64,000 bases of DNA from Bryoerythrophyllum caledonicum (Eukaryota > Streptophyta > Bryopsida > Pottiales > Pottiaceae), in contig OZ020523.1 in assembly GCA_963971425.1 (NCBI GenBank), positions 21,681,105 to 21,745,104 of the forward strand, written 5' to 3'. The notes under the pieces were generated by a model. The model saw only the letters and a program-made list of their open reading frames with translations. It ran no database searches and had not been told where the DNA came from. Made by a program: the position numbers and the translations under genes. The stretch's first letter is position 1; each line of letters opens with the position of its first letter. This document shows, piece after piece, positions 37,520 to 47,398 of this stretch.

Positions 37520-37570
37520 TCTCTGCTCACCGCTCACAGCTCACCGTTCTACGCTCACATAATAGCATTC
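37520..37570. repeat. MULE right terminal/subterminal repeats
   Basis: The reverse complement begins gaatgctattatgtgagcg and continues with cggtgagc motifs, mirroring 19351-19391. Confidence 0.8.
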
Positions 37571-37583
37571 CCCTTCAAACTTC
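37571..37583. repeat. Right direct repeat (TSD) of the MULE
   Basis: cccttcaaacttc is identical to 19338-19350. Confidence 0.8.
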
Positions 37584-39474
37584 TTCATCATAAGTTGCGT
37601 TCCGTATGCCATGTCCTCCTCCGGAATTGTCTCCTTGAAATGGTGATATAGGTGGATCTGAAATGGGTAGAGGGGTGCACGCTTGACATTGTGAATGCTC
37701 CTGGTCAACCAAATCACCACATCCTTCATGATGATGGCCCAATTCTCCACTCTCTCGCCAAGGTAGGAGCCATACACGGTGTTCGCGAGAGTAACCGTCA
37801 CTCGGATAGGTTTCTCGGGGTGTATGATGGGTACAAGGAATGCGAAGATCCGTCGGGCGCGGGGGTCCGTGCAATCTTGTACTGCATACCCATTTTTGGC
37901 GTCCTTGGTACCGAACCTCCCCTTGGCATACTCCTCCTTCTTCGTACTCGTCCATCCCGCCCCTTGTCGCGGAAACCCGTACACCTCTTGCCACCTCCCC
38001 ATGGTCCACCGATCTGGACAAGCCCGAATGCTATTTCCATCGGGTACCGGCAAGGGATCTTGCAGCATCTCCTACACCGTGGACTTTACCCAAAAACTCC
38101 AACAGAACTCCATCAGAGAAAGACATCCCATGCGGAGGAGATCCTCTCTGAGCTCGGTGAGCTTCCGAGGGTCCTTGGAGATGACTGGGCAAATATCCTT
38201 CTTCCCGGATGGCACCAACTAAGAGGCCATTTGATTCAGGTGGTAAGGTTTTCTCTTCTTGACCCTCAGCTAATGCCCTCTCCTCACGGTGGTCTCCTTA
38301 AACACGGTTGACCCGGAGACTCAAGTACTGGAGCTCTTCTTTCTTCGGACTGCTAGAGCTCTCCTTTCTGATGGCTGCTGGAGTTCTCCTTCCCTCGGGC
38401 TGGCCCGGATTTCCCTGTTCCTCGTGTTACCAAAGGGTGTAAGTGGACATACCTTTCTTTGAGATGGTGCCTCTCCTCACGTGGATGTCGGCTTTCTCGT
38501 TAGTCGGTGCTCTTCCTTGCTTGTATGCTGGCCCGGAGCCTCATGCTCTTCTTCTTCACGTTAGTGCTCCCTCGTTTGCATGCTGGCCCGGAGCCTCGGT
38601 ACTCCTCGTCTTCACGTCCGTGCTCCCTGGATGGCCCGGAGCCTTGGTGCTCCTTGTCTTCACGTCCGTGCTTCCTGGATGGCCCGGAGCCTCGGTGCTC
38701 CTGGTCTTCTCGTCCGTGCTCCCTGGCTTGCCCGGAGTTCGTGGTTGGTGTCGGTGCTCCTTGCTGGACCGGGACCTCGATGCTCCTCGTCACTTGTATG
38801 ATGGCCCGGAGTTCGTAGTTGGTGTCGGTGCTCGTTGCTAGCCCGGAACGTCGATGCTCATGGTCTTCACTTGTATGCTGGCCCCGGAATTTGTGGGCGG
38901 TATTGATGCTTCTTTCCTTCACGTCTGTGTTCCCTCGCTAGTCCGGAGCCTCCTTTGCCGACTGCTGGCCCGGAGTTCGGTGCTCCTGGTCTTCACGTCC
39001 GTGCTCCCTGGATGGCCCGGAACCTCCCTCCTCTACTGCTGGTGCTCACTCGCTCGCTGGTGATGATCTTCCTCGTCGGGGCCGTCTTTATTCCCGGTGG
39101 TCCTTGCGGTGGGAGTCTTCCTGGTCCCTTCTCGTCTCGCTTCTTCTCACCTTCCGGACCAGATTCGGTCTCCTTCCTTCTTACGGGCCAGATTCGGGTT
39201 CGTGCGAGTTGGCCCGGTTGACGGCATTCCCTGTCTTTTGGTCTTTATGTGGGTTTGGGCCCGAGGGACTGTTTTTAGGTTAGAGTCTAAGTCATAGCTC
39301 TAGGTCCCTTCTTGCTACTATTAAGGCTTTCATAAAAGCCCCGTATTCCTCCTATCCTAATCTTACTTAAAGATTAATCCCGAGTGGGAATAACCTTCTA
39401 GCCTAGCTCTCTTACCTTATTTTAATACCTATATCTACCTAACTAAAAAAAAACGAGAAATTTGTGGTACGACA
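37584..39474 (-). repeat. Left (3') LTR of element A, U3-side segment
   Basis: This segment aligns with the right LTR from about 48740 to 50675. I count about a dozen base differences before about 38700 and none after it. A 48-bp repeat unit is missing relative to the right copy. It includes the N-terminal part of the LTR-borne ORF (minus strand, 38068 downward) and ends at the LTR terminus, whose reverse complement is TGTCGTACCAC. Confidence 0.9.
38520..39025 (+). repeat. ~48-bp minisatellite with tggcccgga core (left LTR, U3 side)
   Basis: Imperfect units of the form tggcccggagcctcggtgct plus ccttgtcttcacgtccgtgc recur here. The right LTR copy (49673-50226) has one more unit. The GGCCCGGA core is shared with the U5 16-bp array and with Gly-Pro-Asp repeats in the pol ORF. 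Confidence 0.85.
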
Positions 39475-39724
39475 AGTGTCAATCCGACCATTCCCGACAC
39501 TCCGCATTTGGTGAGGCATTTGATCCGCGTTGTCATTAATAATGGACGTCATTGACCCCATCGCTTGTATAGTGGCAAGCCGTGGGTGCTTGATGCCCTT
39601 GTTATCGTGAGTTGCATTGATGATTCCTCTACTGAAATGTCCGATGTACATGCGAAACGTGGACTTCCAAATTCCATAAATCATATACCATGTAACGGAG
39701 CAGATCTCCGTTCCCAATAGCATG
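39475..39724 (-). other. Trapped 250-bp copy of H flank between pol and LTR
   Basis: This sequence, beginning with the TSD agtgt, matches 50676-50925 base for base as far as I can compare by eye. At 50676 it is genuine H coding sequence next to the LTR. Here it sits inside the retrotransposon, fused to truncated integrase at a shared 'catg'. It therefore records a rearrangement, not part of the element. Confidence 0.9.
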
Positions 39725-42700
39725 GGCTGGATAAAATCTATCCCCCATTTCTCGAATGGTGCTAACGGAATGATGGAGGTCGAAGGCCAATGGTTCCGGG
39801 TGGCCGGATTTCCGATCCTTTGGCATGGGTCGCAACCTTGGACAAATTGCTTCACATCTCGGTGGAGCTGCTGCCACCAGTACCCTGCCGCTCGGATTCG
39901 CTCCACAGTGCTCATCACAGCGAAGTTTCCTCCAGCAGGGTCATCTTGTAAGGTACGGTTGACATGTCTTCTCTCCTTAAGCTCCAGGCATCTTCTTAAC
40001 TTCTCATCGGCTCCATACTTAAAGAGGATCCTTTCAATGAGGGTGTAAGGAGCTACCTTTTGCTGGAACACGGCCTTCTCTTCCGTGCTATACCCTTCCG
40101 GGTATGTGTGATCAAGGAGGTAGGTTTGGATGTCCTTGTACTCGGATTCTTCATCGCGATCCGTTTGGAAGATCGACACCTCTTCCGTTGTCGGTCCCTT
40201 CCCGTCAGCGTGAACCTTCCACGCCCATTCGGTGGTTGGCCCGGAAGGGTATTGCTGGGTCGAGCGTTCCTCAAGGATGTCCGGATTCAGATCCACGCTG
40301 TCATCCGGGCCAGATCTCAGAGGATCCGGGTCAGATTTGGGAGGATCCGGGCCGAATTTCGACGTCGAGTCCGGAAATTCGTCGGGGAATTCCGTGTCGA
40401 GGTCGTTGGTGCTCTCCGCCCCTCGTTGTCGCGGCAGGTAGTCGGCATTTTGGTTGGCCTTGCCAGGCTTTACTCTCACCTCGTAGTTAAACTCTTGAAG
40501 CAGAAGTATCCAGCAAGCAATCCGCCCTGAAAGGTCAGGCTTGTTCACAAGGTACTTCAGTGAGTCATGGTCGGTGTGGAAGACAATCTTGTATCCAAGA
40601 AGGTAATGGCTGAACTTCTTACAGGCGTACACCACTGCCAACGCCTCCCGCTCGGTGGCGGTGTAGTTCTTCTCTGCTGCGCTCATCTGACGGCTAGCGT
40701 AGTAGATGGGCTTCTCTCTGCCACTTGGGCCTTCCTGCCACAAGATTGCTCCTAGGCACCATCCAGATGCATCAAGAGTAACGTGAAAATCCTTATCCCA
40801 TTGCGGTGGGGATAGGATGGGTGCAGACGACACTCGTACCTTGAGTTCTTCAAAGGCCGCTTGTCTTTGTTCTGTCCACACGAACTCTTTATCTTTCTTG
40901 AGTAGTTCCGTGAGGGGTGCGGCCAGCTGAGCGTACTTGTTGATGAAACGCCTGTAGTAACCTACACATCCTAGGAACCCTCTTATTTCTCGCACATTGA
41001 CCGGCGTAAGTAGCTGGAGTATCGCCTTCACCTTGTCAATGTCAACATGCAGCCCATCCTTGCTGACCACATATCCAAGAAGTACGCCGGAGAGCATTGC
41101 AAAGAAACACTTACCCGGATGTAGTTTCAGGTTTGTCTCTCTACACTTCTGGAACGTCTTCCATAAGTACTCCAAATGGTCTGTCTGTGGGCTGAACACC
41201 GCGAAGTCATCAATGAACACTTCTAGAAAATGCTTGAGGAAGTCCTAGAATATGTCCATCATCAGGCGCTGAAAAGTGCCGGGTGCGTTACATGGCCCGA
41301 AGGGCATTCGATTGAACACGTAGGTGCCCCATTCGGTGGTGAATGTTGTCTTCAGTTGGTCGCTCTGTCTAATGGATACCTGATTGTACCCGGAGAACCC
41401 GTCCATGAAGCTAAAGCACTCATTCCCTGCTACGTGATCTAACACCATGTCAATGAAAGGTAGGGGGAAGTAGTCTTTCTTGGTGGCCGCGTTTAACTTA
41501 CGGAAGTCCTGGCACACACGGATTTTTACCTTCCCATCTTGTCCTACCCTCCTGGGTACAATCACTATGGGTGACACCCACTCCGAGTTGTTGACCGGAT
41601 AGATGAATCCGGCCTCCAACAGTTTATCCAATTCCTCCTTCACCATAAGTGCATACTTAGGGTTTAAGCGGTACTGGCGTTGTCTAACCGGTGCGGCTCC
41701 CTCTACAAGATCGATTCGATGCTCTCCTAGCCGCGTGGGTATACCGGTCAAATCTGAAGTCTCCGAAGCAAACACATCTGCAAACTCTAGTTCGGTGTAC
41801 AACCTCCTTTCTTTCTTTGTCAAGTTCTTTCCGAGGTTGAAAGACTTGCCTGGAAGGACTTCGATGGTGTCGTAATCTTCAGGAGACACGACGGGTTTGG
41901 TGCGATCCGCTCCTTCCAATCCGAGCAAGCACGGATCGCTCCACTATAGGGGTGTCTGAATGTGCTCCCCTTCTTGTATCGGAAGAGTCCCGTCCTCCAA
42001 TTGTTTCCCCAGCCACTCTTGAGTAAGAGTCATCGAAGACTCTCCTAAGGAGTGATCTTCTAATGGCCAGGGGTAAACATCCGGGCCAGGGTCCTCTTCG
42101 TCCACCTCTTCTACCACACCTTGTTTCGGGATCGCTTCCAGGAAGCCGTAGTCCGTTTCGACTTGGTCCCGAAAGTTCTCCACAAGGTACGAAGAGGTGG
42201 AGTCATCTCTTTCTTGGTCTGACCAATTGGAGTTGTAGCCTTCATTGTCACTCGTCTCTCCCATGGCCTCTTCGTGCTTCCATGGGATGGAGGTAGGTGG
42301 GTTACCGAATGTGAACTCCTTCCTTCCCCAATTCACGCGCACATCTGCAAGATATAACCAAGGGCGTCCGAGCAGCAATGGGAAAGGCTTACCCATTTCG
42401 ACTTTGAGTATGACATAGTTGAGGGGATAGGTGATGGGACCTATCTTGGTAGGGATACCTGATAACCGTCTTAGAGGTAAGACATGTGATTGGTCGGCCA
42501 TCCTCAAGACTTGATTAGTAGGGTCAAAGGCTGTATACCCTAGGTCATTGGCGGTCTCTTTTGTCATGAGGTTGACTCCCAATCCTCCATCAACGGGTAC
42601 ATTACGGCTTAAGCACCCATCTATCTCCACCGCAATTTCAGGGGCGCCGTAGTCTTCCACTGTAGAAAAGTTCACAGCTATAGTGGGAAGTCGGATCCTA

Positions 42701-45087
42701 CGCCGCCTAGAGTAAGTACAAGCTTCCTTGACTATCTTCTGGTAATTGGGATTGTCCCGCAGGAGCTGTCCTATAGTCACGTTAGCTTGTGATCCCCTAA
42801 TGTCCTAAAGGATGTCATATTCGTCTACTCTGAGAGTTGGCTCCTTCCCTACGGTGAGACCGGGCGCAAATCTACCTTGGCGACCTGTTCTCGTTTCCTG
42901 CCTTCTAGGTTCTACTAGCTGTCTCCTTACCTCCGTACTAATGTCAGGGCAGGTGGTGCTTACCCCCTTCTCGGCTTCGGCTAAGAGATCTCCTATAGGG
43001 CTCTGGTTAGCTTTGGGATAGCTTTCGTCCGGGGTGGTCCTGGGTGGATCTGGGCCAGATCGGAGAGGATCCGGGCCAGATGTGAGAGGATCCGGGCCAG
43101 ATCGGAGAGGATCCGGGCCAGTCTCTAGATGTTCTTCTCGCACTATTGGCTCGGCTCCCAAAGGTTCGGGATCGGAGGTCCCGTGATCAGTGTCCGAACT
43201 AGATGTACTACTACTACGACCAACCGGCCTTGCTAAAGGTCGGGACGCTCTACTCCTACGATTGTGATGATTGGTTTGGGTGGAACTGCGAGTACTAACC
43301 TTCTGCACTACCTCCTCCTTAACGCCTGGCGGTCCCACCTCCTCCTGTCATTTCGGAGGGTTCTCCACCCCTTGGATATTGCCGTAGTTCAGGGCCGTCT
43401 GGCTCCTCGGAGGGGTCTCCACCTGTTTGTATGTTACCTTTGGTACCGGCGGTTGTGGGCAGTGGGGTGCATCGTGGCCGTACTGTTGGCAGTTTTGGCA
43501 AGGTATCTCCAATGGTGCCCCTTGTCCTCCTCTCTTCGGCTCGTCACAAACATTGGCAAAATGATATGGAGAACCACAATTGTAACACACCGGCGTACCT
43601 GCTGGAACGGAGTATGGAGGATACAACGTTGGGGCCGGGGCGAATGGCGCTGCACCTTGGTTGGCAGTAGGTGGGTATGTTGGTGGCTGGAAGGCCTGCT
43701 TGTGGCCGAGTTGTCGCAAGGGTGGGTTGGTGGCTCGATAGGTTTGAACGACGCCTTGTCCTCGCCCGTACGCGGGAAGTACTTGGTAGACCGGGGCTTC
43801 CTCCTCCAATACCTCCTCCTATTCTTCGGTCCAAAAACTCGTCGTTCCGTCGGTATTGACAAGGTGCACCCTCCTCGGTCCGAATTTTGGGCACTCCCGG
43901 TTGACATGTCCGGCCTCTCCACACTTGGTACACCTCACATTGGTTCTCACCGTGGGTATAGACCTTCGTGGTACCGGGTTGGCCGCTAAATTGACCTTGA
44001 TTGCCTCCATGGTGTCTCGGAGGCTCTTCAATACTTCCTTCGATTCTTGGGCTTCCACTTTGACCTCCTTCAGTCGACGCGCAGTCCTCTCGTCCGCTCG
44101 AGACATCTCCTTGTGGTGCGTCGTTTTTGCGGGGATATCACTCGAGGATTCTTCGCTTGAGGACGAGCTGGAGGAGCTATCCTCCGAACTGGAGGAGTCG
44201 CGCTTCGACTTCTTCTTCTTCTTCTTCTTCTTCTTGTCGGTGATCGCGTACTTGTCACGGGTCTTCCTCATCGAGTGAAGGGAGTCCTCATAATCTTGGG
44301 CCGCTTCTATGGCTTCTGCAAGGGTCGTTGGTTTGGCCATCCTTACCGCAAACCCCATGGCCGTGGGAAGGCCTCCGACAAACCACTCCTGCAATCTCGG
44401 GCTCCCTTTCGTAGCACACTTCTTGAAGAGGCTTTTCACTCGGTGGCTGTACCTGCGAACCAACTCTTTATCCTTCATGGTGATCTTGTTCAGCCGACTT
44501 AGAGCACGCGATTCTCTTCCCGATTCGCGGAAAGCTTGGATGAAGTGGTCCTTGAGCTCCTCCCAATCCCCCTTTACCTTGTCCAATAGCCCATGGTACC
44601 AATTGAGAGCTTCGCCCTTCAACAACCCCGGAAAGACCCGAAGTCGCGAAGGGTCATCCTCCTGGATGGCCATGGCAATCGTCTCGAACTCTTCGAACCA
44701 TTCATCGACGTCTGCCTCTCCATTACCTTTGAACGAGCTATATCTCAGGCGGGTCGCGGGTCGAGCCATGGTGAGGGGTGCTTCGTCTTCTTGGACCTCC
44801 TGGTCTTCGAATTCAAAGGTTATGGTCTGTCCTAGTTGGTTTACTTCAAAGTTTTCTAGGAAGGGTTTAAACGACAAAGTTAGAGGTGGCATGTCACTCC
44901 CTACATAAGTGTGTACTTCCACGATGTCTATTGAGGGACTTACGACCCTTACTCCTCTACTCGGCCTATGGGTTGGGGTGTCATTAGGACTAGGTTCGGC
45001 ACAGAAGGGCTGGCTTCCTCGTCGCGTACCTCTATTCCTACGTTGGGATCGACATACTCCTATTTCGCTAGGTTCTTCTTGACTCAT
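39725..45087 (-). pseudogene. Gypsy gag-pol polyprotein, single frame with five stops, integrase truncated
   Basis: One minus-strand frame runs from the ATG at 45087 with no frameshift. Gag has a retrotrans_gag core (WFEEFE...GEALNWYHGL, about 44700-44560), a Lys/Ser-rich linker and three CCHC knuckles (CTKCGEAGHVNREC, CYNCGSPYHFANVC, CQNCQQYGHDAPHC). A GPDP-repeat linker follows, then protease (PVDGGLGVN, about 42585), RT (FMDGFSGYNQ and FIDDFAVFS), RNase H (LDASGW... and HTDHDSL) and the integrase zinc region, in which an expected His reads Asn (DPAGGNF). The integrase core stops just after its first Asp (WGIDFIQPM). In-frame stops: TAG 43819-43821, TGA 43348-43350, TAG 42805-42807, TAG 41944-41946 and TAG 41245-41247. 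The element could not supply its own integrase. Confidence 0.92.
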
Positions 45088-45631
45088 GAAGGTTCATGGT
45101 ACAGCCTAGGCACTCACTACGTCTATCTTTTGATCTAAGATTATTGGTCACAACTACTAGCTACACTAATGGACTAGTTGTCTTGCTTAGAGAGTGCTCA
45201 AATCTCTGCTTGGATCTGTGCGCGGACATGGCTTGGGCATGGTTCAGGTGCGTATGGAACGCGGCACGCACACAACGCGAGTACAGCTACTTTCGCAAGA
45301 TCTGGACTAACTTCAGTCACTTGAGGTCGGACAGGCACACCGGATGTTATACCTTCCACCGGTATTTCCATTCCAAGAATGGAGTTCCTAGCTTTCGTTG
45401 TCCGTCGGTTCAGAGTAAGGTACTTGAGCCGCTCCCCTTACAGATACCGCCGCCCGGGCAGTTGTGGAGCGAACTTGGAAGCTATCGTGATCGACGGTTG
45501 ATGATCCTTCACTATCTTCCTCGTTCTCTCTCTTCACCTCGTAGCTGCTAAGTATCCAAGGATCAAAAAGTTAGTTTCAGAAACAATATACAAAACGACA
45601 TGCTATTAGTCTTTGAGTTCAGCAAAGTGAC
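45088..45631 (-). other. Gypsy 5' leader between PBS and gag
   Basis: About 540 bp of untranslated leader in the minus orientation. No packaging or regulatory site can be assigned from sequence alone. Confidence 0.5.
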
Positions 45632-45649
45632 TCCCCGGCAGCGGCGCCA
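45632..45649 (-). promoter_or_regulatory. Primer-binding site, tRNA-Asp type
   Basis: The minus strand reads TGGCGCCGCTGCCGGGGA, 5 nt inside the LTR terminus. The plus strand, tccccggcagcggcgcca, differs at one base from the 3' end of plant tRNA-Asp as I remember it. It fixes the element's orientation and marks 45655 as the U5 end. Confidence 0.85.
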
Positions 45650-45869
45650 CTTTGTGTCGTTGTACGCGTTGGCAAGTATTCACATCTTAACACAAAGATA
45701 TCCTTAAGGTAATCGTTCCCACAGAGAGTCACCAAGAACTACAACGACTAACAACAAACCATGATCTGTACAATGTCAACTATACAATATATACATCAAA
45801 AGAAAGGAGGAAAAGGTTTAGATCACAAGGGTGAGCGTTAATTACACCAACCACCCCACCCAAGTACTT

Positions 45870-46141
45870 TACATGGCCCGGATCCTACATGGCCCGGATC
45901 GTACATGGCCCGGATCGTATATGGCCCGGATTCCACAAGGCCCGGATCTTACATGGCCCGGATTCTACATGGCCCGGATTCTACATGGCCCGGATCCTAC
46001 ATGGCCCGGATCCTACATGGCCCGGATCCTACATGGCCCAGATCCTACATGGCCCGAATCGTACATGGCCCGGATCATACATGGCCCGGATCATACATGG
46101 CCCGGATCATACATGGCCCGGATCCTACATGGCCCGGATCC
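45870..46141 (+). repeat. 16-bp minisatellite, 17 units (right LTR)
   Basis: This is the same unit as at 16512-16751, with two additional atca-type units. Confidence 0.95.
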
Positions 46142-47398
46142 TACACGGACTTTACAACTATATACATTATAGACATCCGGGCTACTTGCGTATCCGGAGA
46201 GTGTTTTACCACCATGAACGACGGTTCACGGACTCAAACAAGTTTTAGTAAACGTCAAATCTTCCTCACAGTTTCTTCAATCACTCCTACACACTAACTT
46301 GGGATGGTTGTGGTGTCGCTGGGTTCCCCTCGCAAGAGGGAATAAGGCTTGGGCCTTAAAGACTAACACTTACTCTTGTGGCACGTACGTGGTGTACCCA
46401 CCCTTTGAGTTGTTAGACCTTCCTTCACCTCAGAATTAGCTAAAAAATGATACGTCGTGGGATGGCCTAGCTATTAGCTCCGGGTACCCGATTCCCACTC
46501 TTTTTCTTTAGGGAACAAAGTCCTCCTTCTATTACTCCGATGATCACCTCGCAAAGGGGTTAGTTGGATCTCCTTTCTTCTCTCAAGATAATCCGAGCTG
46601 TTAGAGTCGGTCTGGACTTACTGCCCTTAGGTCAAACCAGTCTACTCCGTCCTCAACACGAAGGGTTGATGGTGTGTAGTGCTCCTATGGATCAACCTAT
46701 CCGACCAAAGGTTGATGCGTCTGGGATCTAGAGTACACCTTCACAATCGATGACATACTGCCGCCGACCGGTCACACAAGACATATCAAGACTCCTTCCA
46801 CACAAGTCACTCCCCCCTCGTCCTCCCCTAGCCACTTATAATCTCACCTGTTATTCCCCTCCACCACGACTAATCTACTTGAGGGAACAAGGAAACAATC
46901 ACAAGGGGTCAGAGTTAGAGTCACGCCCAACTAACCATCTAACCATCTCACCTGTTATTCCCATCCACCACGACTAATCTACTTGATGGAACAAGGAAAC
47001 AATGACTCGACGGTTAGTATGGACTTGAGGAGTGGACTACTTGAGATGGTACTCACAGTCATATAGAATCCGAGCTCTCCAACCATCGAAGGTTTTCTAA
47101 GAGCGTAGGTTTAGAATTAAACTGAAAGCAAGTACACAAATCAAGCAGTGAAGAGAGAGGCCACGAGGCTCCTTTCTTATACTGCGAAGGACTCACATAA
47201 GAGTCCATACTCAAACGATACCTTCTAACTAAAAACGGTGACAATAACTACTCTTGGCGGCGGTGCTGCCACTACATATGACGTGCACCGTCAGAGGTCA
47301 CTTATTACACGAAACCCAAGGCAAAACCAAGTCAAAACCAAAGTGAACTAGGGGCCAAATCCCAGACTGAATAGTGACCTACAAACCAAGATCCTGGC

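Larger units (their letters stand above)
19351..37570. mobile_element. Mutator-like element (MULE), 18.2 kb, with cargo genes
   Basis: The insertion interrupts the left LTR of element A. The left end starts gaacgaggctat and then has repeated gtgagcg motifs. The reverse complement of the right end starts gaatgctat and also continues with gtgagcg motifs, giving imperfect TIRs with subterminal repeats. A 13-bp direct repeat flanks it. It carries a MULE transposase with a SWIM finger (minus strand), two related basic ORFs, a nested hAT element and a 12-exon ParB/methyltransferase-like gene (plus strand). At 14.7 kb without the hAT it is very large for a MULE. Confidence 0.88.

Noticed and set aside
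38443-39297. Plus-strand ORFs over the 48-bp minisatellite (also 49596-50498)
   Set aside because: They are repeat-driven open frames in several phases with no family resemblance, antisense to the element.
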